Shown piece by piece: positions 1-12,812 of a stretch of DNA of 64,000 bases. The stretch's first letter is position 1, and the number at the start of each line of letters is the position of its first letter. The DNA is from Aspergillus flavus (lineage: Eukaryota > Ascomycota > Eurotiomycetes > Eurotiales > Aspergillaceae), in the NCBI RefSeq assembly GCF_009017415.1, contig NC_092409.1, positions 2,418,001 to 2,482,000 of the forward strand, in the 5' to 3' direction. The notes below the pieces were generated by a model. The model was not told the DNA's origin, did no database searches, and saw only the letters and a list, made by a program, of their open reading frames with translations. The position numbers were made by a program, and so were the translations under genes.

Positions 1-2707
1 GGGCTCCGCGGAGGGTAAGTTATTATTCCCGATTCATAGTAATTATCCCGAACCTTTAACAGGTGAGGGAAAGTTCTACGCCGCCGTCGACAATACTTCG
101 GACTATGAAAGCTATCGAGTGGCACAATATCGAAATGGCTTAACTAACCGACGATGTATTAGGGTCTCAACACCAATAAAACTGACGACTTTGAAACCAA
201 CTGGGAGGGCTTATCGACGTCCTTGAAGAAGATCCATACGAAAGATGCGTCCAATCTCTCTTTCGAGCAGTTATACCGGAATGCCTACAACATCGTCCTG
301 ATGATGCGCGGGGACGAGCTATATGAACGTGTCAAGAAGCTTGAGCAAGAATGGCTTGATACAGAAGTACAGAAGCGGGTGACTGCGGCAATCTCATCTA
401 TCCTACTCCAGGCGAAGGACCAAGCCGAAATTCAGGATCAAGAAAATGAGCGGAGGGATACCGGGGAGAAGTTCTTAAATGTGTTAAGGGAGGCCTGGGA
501 AGATCACCAGATTTCCATGGGAATGATTACAGATGTGCTCATGTACATGGTATGGCTGCGTGCTGATGTGCCTGATTGATAAAAGTTGACCGTGTTGTTC
601 TAGGATCGAGTCGTTTCGGCAGACCATAAGAAACCTTCGATCTACGTCGCATCCATGGCTTTGTTTCGTGACTTTGTGCTACGATCTGCGGTTCGTGCCG
701 ATGCAGAGTCGATGGTTGCCGATGTGCTCAAATCTACCGTGCTCTTTATGATCCAGCTCGAACGGTCAGGGCAGATGATAAACCGGCCACTGATCAGGCA
801 TTGCATTTATATGCTTGAGGGTCTCTATGAAACGATAACTGAAGAGGAATCATCAAAGCTTTACCTAACTATGTTCGAGCCGGCATTCATTGAGACGAGT
901 AAAGTCTTCTACAGGGCAGAAGGACGGCGGCTGCTAGAGACGGGAGACGCTGCTACATTCTGTAAAGCTGCCTCCGACCGCATAGCGGAAGAAGGGGCGC
1001 GTTGCCTCTCAACACTGTCACCACTGTCGGAGCCGAAGATTAAAGACGTACTAGATAAAGAGCTGATCGGCTCAAACATTGCAGAGGTTATTAACCTGGA
1101 GGGCACCGGTGTCAAGAATATGCTTGACAATGACCGCATGGATGTTCTGCGGAATGTTTATGTGCTAAGCGCAAGGGTAGACAGTAAAAAGACCCCTTTG
1201 ACTGCTGCCGTCCAAAAGCGCATAGTGGAGATGGGTGATGAGATTAATAAGTCGGCAGCAGCAGCAGCACAAGCTCAACCCACTAAATCGGCAGAAAAGA
1301 CCGCCGAGGGTGGAAAGAAACCTGCGGAGAAGCCTGTGAACCAGCAGACAGTGTCCGCTATCAAATGGGTCGACGATGTCTTAGGGTTGAAGACCAAGTT
1401 CGACAAAATCTGGGAGGAATCATTCCGGTCCGATCCGACGATGCAAAGCGCCATCACGACGAGTTTCTCAGAGTTTATCAACTCAAACACGCGCAGCTCA
1501 GAGTATCTGTCGCTATTCTTTGATGAGAACTTGAAAAAGGGCATCAAAGGCAAAACGGAGACTGAAGTGGATGCTCTTCTGGACAACGGCATTACCCTTC
1601 TACGCTATGTGAAGGACAAGGATCTCTTTGAGGCGTACTACAAGAAGCACCTATCCCGGCGTCTTCTGATGAAGCGCTCAGTTAGCATGGATGCCGAGCG
1701 GCAGATGATATCCAAGATGAAGATGGAGGTCGGAAACCAGTTCACGCAACGCTTAGAATCCATGTTCAAGGACATGACGGTTTCCGAAGACTTGACTGCT
1801 AGCTACAAGGAACATATTCGGGGGGCAGGTGATCCCGACCAGAAGCCCGTTGATTTAGAAATCAATGTCCTTACGAGTACAATGTGGCCCATGGAGGCCA
1901 TGTCTAGTATTAAAGGCGATGAAGTTCAACTTCCTTGCATCTTCCCCAAGGAAATTGACCACCTGAGACAAAGCTTCGAACAGTTCTATCTCAGCAAACA
2001 CAATGGCCGGAAGCTATCATGGCAGGCCAGTATGGGCACGGCAGATATCCGGGCTACGTTCCACAGGTCTAACGGCAAGGTCCAGCGGCATGAGCTTAAT
2101 GTCTCCACCTATGCCATGGTAATCCTGCTGCTTTTCAATGACGTCCCGCAAGGCGAGTCTCTCACATATGAAGAGATTCAGGCCCGGACAAGGATTCCAG
2201 ACCACGATTTAATTCGCAACCTACAGTCGCTTGCAGTTGCACCAAAGACACGGGTCCTGAAGAAGGATCCCATGAGCAAGGACGTCAAACCTGCAGATAG
2301 ATTCGTCTTCAACAACGACTTCCAGAGCCCGTTCATGAAAGTCCGCATCGGTGTTGTCAGCGGCAGCGCCAACAAGGTAGAGAACCAAGACCAAAGAAAG
2401 GAAACTGAGAAGCGAATGAACGATGAACGCGGTGCCAGCATTGAAGCTGCTGTTGTGCGAATCATGAAGTAAGTGGATTCAATTCGATCCGTACATCTGG
2501 TTATAAAAGAAGCTAACTACGTTCTAACCATCTAGACAACGAAAGACACTGGTCCATTCCAAGCTTATGAGCGAGGTCCTAAGCCAATTGTCCGCCCGCT
2601 TCGTTCCCGACGTGAACATGATCAAGCGACGTATCGAGAGCTTGATCGACCGCGAATACCTCGAACGAGTCGGAGAAGACCCGCCAACGTATGGCTACGT
2701 CGCTTAA
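1..2707 (+). CDS. culC: Cullin-3 (CulC-type), 5' end outside window
   Basis: Scaffold of a cullin-RING (BTB-Cul3) ubiquitin ligase. The N-terminal cullin repeats bind BTB adaptors, and the C-terminal part binds the RING protein and carries the NEDD8 site. Inferred exons: 1-14 (end of an upstream exon, followed by gtaagt), 163-549, 604-2468 and 2536-2707. The frame is continuous across each junction. Visible family signatures are the early NLSFEQLYRNAY segment, the central EAYYKKHLSRRLL block, and the last exon with the conserved neddylation segment IMKQRKTLVHSKL and the C-terminal YLERVGEDPPTYGYVA, ending in TAA at 2705. The Cul3 assignment rests on the N-terminal block and the C-terminus; other cullins share the neddylation region. 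A glutamine/alanine/lysine-rich insertion (around bases 1250-1330) separates repeats. The 3' end converges with sld5. The start codon is not in the window. Confidence 0.93.
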
Positions 2708-3243
2708 ACATTCTTTAGCCACATCGTTTACTACACAGAATGACTCTTTCTGTACAATTGCGTACCGACTTCTTTATCCTTTCTTGGGCGTTGTTATTCG
2801 TGTGCATGGACAGTGATTTGGGCTTAGCGGTCAGGCGCAACGGCGGATATTGTTCATGCTATAGATCATGTGGCGTTTTTACTTATTCTGTCTTCTACTG
2901 CATTCTCGGAGAATCTTGAAATACTAAATTAGGGTTATGAAGGATGACGCTCCGGCTGAGCTGAGCGATGTATAGAGTGATTGATCGCAACAACTTCAAC
3001 TACAAGATGCTACAAGAGTTCATCCCCAATCCGAAGTCCAACATAACATACCTAACATAAACAAGCACCATATGCATTCTATAAGATCTGAAATGCAGGT
3101 ATCACAAGTAACCCGAAACGCCACCATGCATCAGCAACATGTATACATGCATTCCCCACAACCACAACAGAGAACCCAAAGAAAAGAAGAAGACGCCAAT
3201 CCCCACCCATCTCACAACCCCGAGAACTAAGGAATCAATCGAA
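2708..3243. other. Convergent intergenic interval culC / sld5
   Basis: These 536 bases lie between two stop codons that face each other and should hold both 3' UTRs. The part from about 3130 is C/A-rich on the + strand. No ORF with family resemblance is visible. Confidence 0.6.
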
Positions 3244-4114
3244 CTAAAGAACCTCCACCTCCCCCCTCTCCCAAGCCCCCCTCACCCCCTCCCACCTAAC
3301 AACCCAAACATCCCCCATGCGCATCTCCGTCCCCACCGTCTCAACCTCCACCCCATCCCCAGGCGGCACAACAACGCCCACCCGTTCAGCAAGGCACCTC
3401 ACAAAAACCACCTCCCTCCCATCCGGCCCCTGCACCATACTAACGCCCCCGGCATTATCATCTAAGCGCCTCAACTGCGCCGGAAACGAGGAAAGAAACG
3501 ACGCCCCGAAATGCCCCGCCAGCAGCGTCTGATGCGCGCGCAAGAAGCCCAGTTCCTGGGTCGACAGCGGCGAGGGGTCGGTTACGGCGGTTAGATCGGG
3601 GATGGAGTCCTCGGGTTGCTGATCAGGGTTGTTTTGGGAGTCTGGATGTTGTTGTTGGGAGGAGGCAGAGCTGATGCGGAGGAGGTAGTGCATGCTGTTT
3701 TTTGTGAGTTTTGAGAGGCGTTGGCGGAGGATGGAGCGGAGGAGGTATTGGGTTCTGGAGAGGTCGGTTTGGAGAATTGAGAGCTTGAGGTTTAGGGTTG
3801 GGTTGTTGCTACTGTTGGTGGTGGTGGTCGGGTCCGAGGAAGAGGCGGCTAGGTCTTCGATTGTTTCGATCTATATTGTTTTCGAAGGGAGTTGGGTCAG
3901 GGTGGTTTGTAGGATTGGGGGGTTGTTGGTGGTTTACCTGGTTGCGGACTCGCTCCATCATTCGGTTCATCAGGGCCTCCGGCCATGGGAGGAGCTCCGA
4001 CACGCCGCGCTCGGCGACCCAGAAGCGCGTGAGCAGCTGGTGGTCCAGTGCGGCGGATTCGGGAGTAGAGACATCGTTGCGATCAACGGAGGCAAGGATG
4101 TCATCGATATCCAT
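3244..4114 (-). CDS. sld5: GINS complex subunit Sld5
   Basis: Subunit of the GINS tetramer, which with Cdc45 and Mcm2-7 forms the replicative CMG helicase. Two exons were inferred, 4114-3938 and 3870-3244, joined by a 67-nt intron that starts with gtaaac and ends with atag. The product is about 267 aa. The start at 4114 opens with MDIDDILAS, followed by a helical segment ending in WPEALMNRMMERVRNQ, the typical Sld5 N-terminus. The C-terminal part has a proline/glutamine/aspartate-rich linker and then the beta-rich B domain with the terminal MRMGDVWVVRWEGVRGAWERG block. The length is slightly above yeast Sld5 because of the linker. The gene converges with culC and lies head-to-tail downstream of nimT. 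Confidence 0.85.
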
Positions 4115-5191
4115 GGCGGGGGGTGTAATTCATCAAGCGCCGCGTAGCATTGGGGCGGAAGAAGCTCGATGGAGTGGAATAAATTGTGGAAAGCGGAGCG
4201 GAATCAAAAGGCGGCGGCGGAGACTAAAATTAAGGTTGCCTCAGGCTACTCCGCGCAACTATATAAAGTGGGTTATCTTGACTACACAAGTACGTGATAT
4301 TCATGAATATTACTCGAGCACACGAATAAATTCTTAAGTTATTTCATTTCATTCCAACAAAGGAAATTATCTTTTAGTTCTTAATCCCCCGGCCTTCCCA
4401 TTAGGTGTCAGTTCACCGACGCGGAGTTTGTGTATGTACAGCTGCATTGAGCACTTCCAAAGCTATTAGATCTGCCCGTTTAGGGTGATAACTTTCGGGG
4501 TCGCTGTCGTGCATGTTGAATTATCGCCCTTCTGACGAGCCGTACATCAATATGTACATTGTACGGCGAGGAGTTGGGTCGCTCCCTCGCTTGTTATACA
4601 AGAAATAGGGAGGTAGGATTAAAGACAATAAGGAAAAAATAAGGAAAGATCCAAGAAGAGGAACTGCCAGTTGGTGGCGTGGTATCATAGCGATCAGGCC
4701 CAATGCAAAGTCGAAGGGCGATTAACGTAGGAAAATCGTTCAAGACATAGGAAATAAGTGTAGGGCCAGTGGTCGGAGATGAAGGAAAGAATCGGATCCG
4801 CTAAATGAAAACAAAGTGCCGGGCTGGTGAGAGGTGCACGGCGCAATAAAATGGTAGAGTCAAAAGTTGCCTTGTCATCAATGCAAAATGCTGAAGCTCT
4901 ATAAACCGGGCCCAGAGAAAGAAACCGAAAATATTCAAACGAACGGAAAGGAAACTGGAGTGGTAAGGCGCTAGCTCGACAGCGGCCAAACTCTCCATGT
5001 CCCATGGCGCAACTCAATATTCTCGAAAGACCAGCGAGTGGGTAAGACAGCGAACCAAAACCAGGGTCTCTGGATATATGTGAAATATTGCGGTGCAACG
5101 GAATGAAGTCAGAACTTAGCACAACGATCGATAGCATCATAATATCGAGGGTTGGCTTTTAGAATTGGAATCGGACGATTCGTGGGGGCCG
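4115..5191. other. Intergenic: sld5 upstream region and nimT 3' region
   Basis: About 1.1 kb between the sld5 start and the nimT stop. It should contain the sld5 promoter (near side) and the nimT 3' UTR. A 148-codon minus-strand ORF at 4694-5140 shows no domain and sits in the expected nimT 3' UTR, so it is not called. Confidence 0.55.
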
Positions 5192-7023
5192 TCAGTAAGA
5201 AAGCATGCGGCGGCCGGACATGCGACCGGAGACAGGGCTCGCGGCAAATGGTGAACCTAATAATCGGTTACGGTCTCCAAGGCCGTTACGACACCTCCCA
5301 GTAGGGCTGTCTTCCATTTGGGGAGATTGACCGAAAGCAAAGGTTTGAGCGCGGCTCAACTTAGACCTCTGCTTGACCTTCCCGAGGCCACGCTCGCACG
5401 CAAATTCGTGCTCCTTGGCAGACATTTCGACGTAGTTCTGGGGGAAGCACAATGTCCGGTGGTCAGAAAAGAAACTGCTATAGCCCCCGTCCAGAATGTA
5501 CATATCCGGGTAGGTAAGATGTGGATAGTGATCCACGTTAAAAGCACGATCCTGATGACGAATGTATTTTGCCATAATGGGAGCCCGGTGTGCAGAGTAT
5601 TCGCAGTGCAAAACTAATGCCGTCCTCGGTTTAGGGCTGGCGAACAGCTCCGCGGCAAGATTATCCTTGTCGTTGTAGTTCACAGCCCCATTGATGTGGC
5701 CACCTTCATATTCGTACTCGAAACGACAGTCAATGATCATGATATTGTCGAAACGGTCGTTGTATTTCCCATCTATGAGATCCACGAGAATGCTCTTGTC
5801 GATGCGAGGCAAAGTATCAGCCTGGTCCTCAGGCAAAAAGTGAGGCAATTGTAGGCTGGGGGTTCCTTCAATGTCGCAGATGGACTGAAGTGGTGCATTT
5901 GATGTAAAAGAAGCCTCTTTTTCGACCATTACATCCTCGGGGTTCTCAAACATGCTCAACGAACGTCGGCACTGTTTACGAGGGCGCATCATGGGGTGCG
6001 AGTTTTTGCGAATAGATGCCGCCGACGGAGATCCATTTCCACGCACATGGCTCGTCTCTCGGCCAAATGGGGGTCTCAGCCGCGGGTTTACCAAGCCATG
6101 GGATGAATGATTCCTCAGGGAAGACCGTTCGCGTGGTGGTGATTCATTAAACATATCCTCCAACGAAGCCGATGTGCTTAACGAGGTCTTGGTTCCCTTA
6201 CTTTGGAATTTAAACGGCGGTGCTTGGCTCTCTGGTGCGGGCTTAACCATACCCAATTGAAAGGATTGTGCTTTGCTCCTGGCTAGACTGGGCCGAAGGA
6301 AGGTTGGACGTCTCCTCCTATAGAAAAATATTGTCAGATCGATATACACTTCATCCATTGACTCTCAGGTTCTTACTCATGCTGGCCCTCCTTTTGTGCA
6401 ACCAAAGGCGAGTCCTGTAGAGGGCTTGCAGCATTAGATCTCATGGGCGTATCCATGGAGGAGATCTCGATTGTAGGAGTGCGGAGTTCAGCTTCCAGAA
6501 CGTTGAACGGAGGTTTGTGCGGTAACGGCGACATTTCCATGATATCCAATGCAGGTGAGGAAGACAGTGGAGGTGTTGTCATCGCTTCCTCTATAAACTT
6601 GATGAGCATTCCCAGTTCTTCATGCACTATAACACATCAACTCTTACCACGCCTGTTACCATTGCCAAAAAGGTTTGAGGAGAACAAAGACCGTCGTGGA
6701 GTAGCCACTTGGGGACTATATGTGGTCAGTTTGTTCCTTTGAATACGCAATCGCACAAAGACATAGGGCACAAAGAAGGGGACAAACCTCTGATCAATAT
6801 GGAAATTTTGAGACAGATCAGCCGCGAGGCTCGCGGTAGGAGATGTACCTTTTACATTGAAGTAATCGGCACCATGGGCTTTTTTCATAGATAAATCTTT
6901 GAAGTTGAAACTGTTTGAATTGAGACCAAACGCAGGGTAAGATGTCCTTGCATCCGAACGAAAACAGTGTCCGAAGAGCACCGATGGGGGCTGCATAGCA
7001 GCCAACGGGGATGAGTGTTCCAT
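5192..7023 (-). CDS. nimT: M-phase inducer phosphatase (Cdc25/NimT)
   Basis: Dual-specificity phosphatase that removes the inhibitory phosphate from the Tyr15 region of Cdk1 and triggers mitosis. Four exons were inferred: 7023-6788, 6715-6648, 6590-6377 and 6317-5192 (introns about 60-72 nt). Phases agree at every junction, giving about 547 aa, close to the Aspergillus NimT length as I remember it. The Cdc25-type rhodanese fold occupies about residues 347-470. The catalytic loop HCEYSAHR has the nucleophile Cys near residue 411 and the HCX5R pattern. Before it are IIDCRFEYEYEGGHI and INGAVN, both diagnostic of Cdc25. The N-terminal 340 residues are low-complexity and Ser/Pro-rich with many SP/TP sites, as expected for a phospho-regulated domain. 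The start is supported by the context CAACAATGG. One exon boundary (6377) may be off by a base. Confidence 0.92.
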
Positions 7024-8261
7024 TGTTGCAGAATGCTTGTTTCTTCGCTAATGCCCCAAACCCGCAAGAACGCCGCAGTCGAATGGTGGGGAAAGAAGAA
7101 AGAAAAAAAGAAAGAAGAAAAGAAGCAGTACCAAAAAAGAACAGAGAAGTAGAAGACAGTTATGCCGTATACTATCTACCCGGCATATACTACACGATAG
7201 GCGGAGGCGTCTCTGTAACCGCCCAGCTTTCGTATGTTCCTGTTGCCCAATTGCGGAGTGTTGAACCCAGACTTCACTAATCGAATGGTTGAAGAACCGC
7301 TTCAGAATCCCTCAGCTAACCAGCATGTAGCGGTACTTCCTCGTGACGAAGCCGTGCGTCTAGAGCGACATGGCTGGCCGAAAATTCGAACAGAAGGTAA
7401 CCCGGAGCGTCAAACGTTGGAGCAAGCTTTTGAAGATGGGGAGAAACGGGCGAGGGGCTAAGGAGCAACGGAGACTAGGTTAGCATTCTAAGTACTGACA
7501 TCAGCAGCAGCCCCCGGCGTCTTGGGGGAGGAGGGTTGGTACGCTAATGCATTGGAGGAAACTTACCGAAGCAGAGGGTTTGTCGGAGATTGGGACACAC
7601 GGAACTGGGCCTGGAGATAGCTCGAGAAATGCAGCATGGGAAATGAGGAACCGTCCGAGACTTAAAAGAAGAATGGACAGATGTTCAGAAGACCCAGAGA
7701 AAAGAAAGAGAAGAAGTGAAAAAAAGAGGAGAAAGTGAAGCTGAAGGGATGATCTTGTTGCAATGGCAACGCAAAAGTGGGGATGGATCTCCAGATGCTC
7801 AGAAAGAGCTTAAGCGACGACAGGTTAGCTTCTGGTACTAGACGGGACTAGGCTGGTTTGGTTCATCTGCGTCAGAAACCTGTGTCGAACCGGTTTGGAT
7901 TCTTCACCCGCGCGCCCTTCCTCTGTAGCCCTGCGGACAGGCGAAAGAATGGGTTCAAAAAAAAAAAAAAAACCAAAAAATTGATATTCCCGATCACAGG
8001 GATATCGCATTGCAGGTCCTTACTATACTTAGTAATCCTATCTAAGGAATTTAGAAGCATCTATTGAACACCCTTTCTTTCTATTCTTCAATGGAATTAG
8101 GTTATTTACACCCGTTTGTTGAAACAGTAATTCCAAAATTGAGCGAAGTCTACTCTGACAGCATAGCGACGTATGTACCTCACAGGTAGCGTCCCGGTGG
8201 GTTTTGGTGGCCCGAAGTACCTACAGAGTACATACATCATAGGTCTGGTACTGGTATCATA

Positions 8262-8281
8262 CATACTATACGTACAGTATG
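8262..8281. repeat. 20-bp near-perfect palindrome
   Basis: The two 6-bp arms CATACT and AGTATG flank an 8-bp core containing TACGTA. The whole 20-mer equals its reverse complement except for one mismatched pair. It lies in a TAC/GTA-rich stretch (8216-8310) with several GTACATAC-like strings. No gene is adjacent; a protein-binding site or chance is equally possible. Confidence 0.4.
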
Positions 8282-8547
8282 TAAGTCAGAGAGGTAGGTA
8301 CCCGTACAGCGAGGACTAGCCAGCGTCTAGGGCTCTGGGCCCCCCTCGTTGCCGGGACTCCCTTGCCGCCATCAGTAACGCTAGCGGCTGCTCAGCAACC
8401 CTTCGCCTATCAGCGTCCTTACTGCTTTACCCGCTGCTGCTGTACCAAATCTTCCCTGGCTGGCTGAGGCATGATCGTGCCTGTCTCACGGGCTACCGAA
8501 GGATTTTCTTTCTTCTTTTCCTTTTCTTTTACTAAATATTGGGTCCT

Positions 8548-8549
<2 letters not shown>

Positions 8550-8595
<46 letters not shown>
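8550..8595. repeat. 46-nt poly(T) tract
   Basis: An uninterrupted run of 46 T, the longest homopolymer in the window, embedded in a T/C-rich stretch from about 8505 to 8620. It could be a nucleosome-depleted element, part of a pyrimidine-rich promoter, or the poly(A) end of an old retro-inserted sequence on the opposite strand. No target-site duplication or element body was recognised. Confidence 0.7.
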
Positions 8596-11112
8596 CTTTT
8601 TGGTTTTTTCTCTCTTTCTGACAATTCACCCGGTACTGCACATTCTTTTTGACAGGTTTCATGTACTAGGAGTGGGACAACCGCCATTTGCTGTAGTAAC
8701 GGTTTTTTATTTTTATCGATCAAAGGAGCAAGAACGATATTACTCAAACTGGTCATGGTACTATTCACTCATGAAAGCCCTCTAGAAGGAGGCTCCTTTT
8801 CCTTCTTGTCTTTCTTAAGCTCCTAACATACGCTAGGCAATCCCGTGCAGTTTCACCATTAAGTTTCCGTCTTAGTCGGAGGAAAGGGTCATGAACGGTT
8901 CGATATTAAGAAAAAATGAGAGCAAAAGAAAAAGGAAAAAGAGAAAGGGAAAAAATGTAATAGGCCCATAGTAAAAATTCATCCTAGTCTATCCGTTTGT
9001 GCCGCTCCATTTTTCTTCTTTTTTTTAGGGTCCCAGTAATTTCAGTTCCCAAAGAATACCAAAAAAGACAGATCGAATCTAATAACATCTCCACTCGCTC
9101 CACTCAGTCGGAAAAAAGAGCTTGTACGGAGTCTGAGTCTCAGGAACGGAAATTCCAAGTCAGATTGAATTTCCCAAACCGGTAAGCTGTCAGTTGTGAA
9201 GTTCCTGTAGTGCGGTACACCTCCCAGTAGTCAATCCAATAGTAGGGTTAATACTGCACAACTCCAGAGACGTAAATCTCCGAGCTAACTAGTTCCCCAT
9301 CAAACCCTATATCCATATACCCTACATCAACTTCTAGCTATAGGGCCTGTGGGGGGCGAAAGACGGTACAGAGAACAGAAGGTACTGTATCACCTCAATA
9401 ATTCCCAGAGCAAAACGGAATACGGCAAGATGGCCGGATTAGCCTAATAAGGGAATGCCTTTACGAATCTCCTCCCGTCCAGCATGCCAAGGAAATCCCC
9501 ACATGCGGTAGTGACTTCCATTGAAGATATCTTGACTTTCAGATGACTTGGGGGGTATCTTACGATCTACATACCAATCGTGCAGGGCTATTTGAGTCTC
9601 GGGCATGGTAACGGACCGTCGGTTCGAACAATTTACACTTACCCGAAGGAGGAGGGAGGTTAACTGTAGCTCTCGAGAAACTGATATCTCAACACGAGGC
9701 ATATCAATCGATCTCCAGGTGCATAGTCCTCCCCGCAGTGTGCTCGTCATACATTAGAAGACATAGTGTGTCCTTACTTGCGGAGAAACTGTACTTAGGA
9801 TCACTATGGTTCCGATTCGGGCGACTTCAGCATTCTTGCTAGTCCTGCCAAGGGGTATCTTCATCCCTTCCTACTAGAGCCCTCCTTGTACAATTCCTAT
9901 TCTTGTCTTTCCCCTCATACCGCAGGTAACCTTGCAAATGTTGCTATTGATTCCTCATTGTCAATTGATGCGATTTGTCAAGGGAACAATTGCCTTTTCC
10001 CTGGGCCTTTTTGACTTTCTTTTTCCTTTGCAGACCTTCTCCCAGCGGCGTATGTGGGGAACATATTGCAACTAGTTCCCCCCAGTTGACGACGTCACCA
10101 ATAGCACTCACTAATCAAATCACTCAATTTATTATGGGCTACGCTCTAGGTTTCTCGAGGTCCCCGCTCTGATGGATCGGCTTTCTTCGATCGTGCATTA
10201 TCAGTCTAGAGCCCACACGTGCTGAGCAATCCGCCACTGCGCACGGAATGGTCCTCTCGGCCAGTGGAAGACGCTGCGACAACCAACTAAGTATGGAACT
10301 TGAACTATCTAATAATCTAACTAACTCCTAGCTCCTACACCGCCACAAATGGGGAACTTTCAAGCAAACGAATGTTGCCATTGCCTGGGTTCAGCCTCGC
10401 AATGGACTGCTAGTCTGCTACCCTATTACGCCGCAGCCCCTCACCTCTTGAGACACCGGTTGGCGCCAATGTTTATCCCGGTCCATGTCGGAGCCGTCGC
10501 GGAGGAGAGAGGGCCCGACTTGAGCGAATATTACGCCATGGATCGGAAATCGTTATCTTGAGGCTCATAGGGTCGCTCGAGGGGCGCCCGGATCGCGCTG
10601 AGCCCAATGACAATAATATTGATTTCGCAACCAAGACTCAGTCTAAATTTTTTTAGTTTGTGCGATCCTTTTCGCGCATTGGCCCGATCGCGACATTTGT
10701 AAGCTTTTGGGCTTCGCTTGACATTCAGCTGAGCAGTCGCGGTCGGCAAGCACGGAGGGACTAGTGGTGACTATCATCGTATCTCGGGCCCTCCGATCTT
10801 TAGGGTGAGATGTGAGAAGACCAGGATTGCGATCCATCATCGTAGCCGCCGTGACAGGACCATGTGCTGCGCATTGCAGGGAATCAATCAATCTGACGGC
10901 CAATCCAAACAACTCCGAGGTCCGGACTAAGGCATCATCGTCACCTCACCAGTTGTTTCGGTCTGGCCGTCGCATCAGAGCCTTGGAGCCTTGGCCCGAG
11001 TTCCCCCTGCGGGGTTTACCCTGCCTTAGTCTATCTCATTGGCCCGTCGGGGCGCTCTTTAGCGCTCGTGCTACTTTGTCTCTCTGCAACTTTACTCGGT
11101 CTTATCCATTGT

Positions 11113-11130
11113 GTACGGAATACTCCGTAC
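11113..11130. repeat. GTACGGA inverted repeat with 4-nt spacer
   Basis: GTACGGA at 11113-11119 and TCCGTAC at 11124-11130 form perfect 7-bp inverted arms around four bases. The right half also contains the TACTCCGTA motif described in the findings. Confidence 0.5.
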
Positions 11131-12812
11131 GTACTCGAAACTTGTTACTAAATATTGCTCAACCTCGACAAAAAGTGGGTAGGATGGTGATGTCACATGA
11201 GGTGGGGGAGGAGAAAGAAAGAAAGGATTTCTTGCATCTCCCAGCTTTGTCTTTCCTTGTCCCCGCGCCCGATGTCATGACTCTTGTTTCCAAAACTCTA
11301 TGCCGTGTCTAGACGTCAGCACTACTGCTTGCATATACAAATCTACAGATAAGGTAGTATGTTGTCCATGGTTGTCCATGGGTCGTGAACTAGTAAACAA
11401 ACCGAACCTTGGAACCGAGACCCCGAAACGCGACCATCGTGCGCAGTCCCGTGACTTGGTCGATGGTTGACTTCAATGATATCACCCTGCTGCCGATCCT
11501 CCTTCACCTCCTCACGCACCTTGCTTTTGGCTGGCAAGGTTGATTCCCACATTCTCCAAACCACACGTGTGAGATTTGATCAATTATTCCACCCTGCGCT
11601 TGGGTCCCTCCTACTATCTCCAGAGATAATCTATTTTCGAGCTACTACTGCACACAGCCCTTATCAAACCCTCACCTTCCCGTTTCGAGGTAGTCTACTG
11701 ATTATCTCGATGCGGGAGCGATCGGCAGAGCTATTACTAGTACTGTCGTGCTAATACGCTGTAGCTCGACAACTAACAGACTCACTAACAGCCTTACTCT
11801 CACTAACCTCGCCTTGCTATTCGTCCGTCCACCACATTCTTGGCGTTTGCCGCCCGCTCGACTCCTGCCATGTGCGTGGTTCCAAAGTCTGACATTTACT
11901 GGTACTCCAATAACTCACTAAGACTTTCAGAAAATAATCCAGTTATCCACTATGGTCTATACCTACACTTTCAATACAACATCTTTCCTCAATCTAGGAG
12001 TTTGTTATTTGACTCCCTGAATCAATATCCTCCCCCATACATAACGTAGGGCACCGAGAGTTAAGTAGCTCAAAGCTTATTATTTATAAACTCCGCATCT
12101 GCCATGGATCTGGATGCGATGCAACCCCACTCCCATCCCTCGATCAATGAGAAATCTAAAACTTGCAGATGGCGACTGATGTGGTCGCTTATCATTGATT
12201 GAGACTCGGTATGAGATCCGATCCATGCATCTTGTCTGGTCGTCTAACTTTCTCCGCTCGTATATTGACGACCGTGCACATTGATTGAGTTGTCCTGCTC
12301 TGCCTGATATACTTTTTATCCGCGATAGTCGAAGAGATCCTGAAACTTAGATGCTCGATAGAGCCCTGTCGCCTACATACGGAGTACATGATCATATCTC
12401 GCCACCAGACTATGCATTGATATCAATCAATATTTACCCCATGTATACCACCACACCCTCGTGCTCGCAAAACCCCTCACCCAAACCACCAATCTCTCAC
12501 GCGAGGGCAAATAAACACATACACAGAAACAAACACTTGCAGCACTAATAACGTGTCCATATGCAAGTAATTACTAACCCCCAAAGGGCGGAGATTGAAC
12601 ACCTACCTTACCACCCCTCCATCCCTAGATTATCCCCCGCACCCCCTATAGAACCTAGACTCCAATACCCACGACCCCCAAAGTAACACCCTCATCCAAA
12701 ACAACTCAACCAAAAAAAGACTAAACCAATCCACCCAAGATGAAACCAATACTAACCCCCTTCTACTCCCCCGACTCATCCCAATAACCGTTTAAATCTC
12801 CTATCCTCCCTC

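Larger units (their letters stand above)
7024..12812. other. Large gene-poor interval, nimT upstream side
   Basis: No ORF here has recognisable domains or consistent splicing. The first few hundred bases must include the nimT promoter and leader; purine-rich sequence at 7080-7130 and 7660-7740 reads as a C/T-rich leader on the minus strand. Other visible structure: an A15 tract near 7958, a 46-T tract at 8550-8595, a 20-bp near-palindrome at 8262-8281, and a GTACGGA inverted repeat at 11113-11130. Short ORFs at 9439-9750 (-) and 10812-11312 (+) are not supported. Confidence 0.5.

Noticed and set aside
4694..5140. 148-codon minus-strand ORF downstream of nimT
   Set aside because: No domain or codon bias, and it lies where the nimT 3' UTR is expected.
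9439..9750. 103-codon minus-strand ORF
   Set aside because: No recognised family and no splice partner. Length is within what chance gives in a 10 kb interval.
10812..11312. 166-codon plus-strand ORF
   Set aside because: Composition is biased but there is no domain, and no start context or conserved motif was seen.
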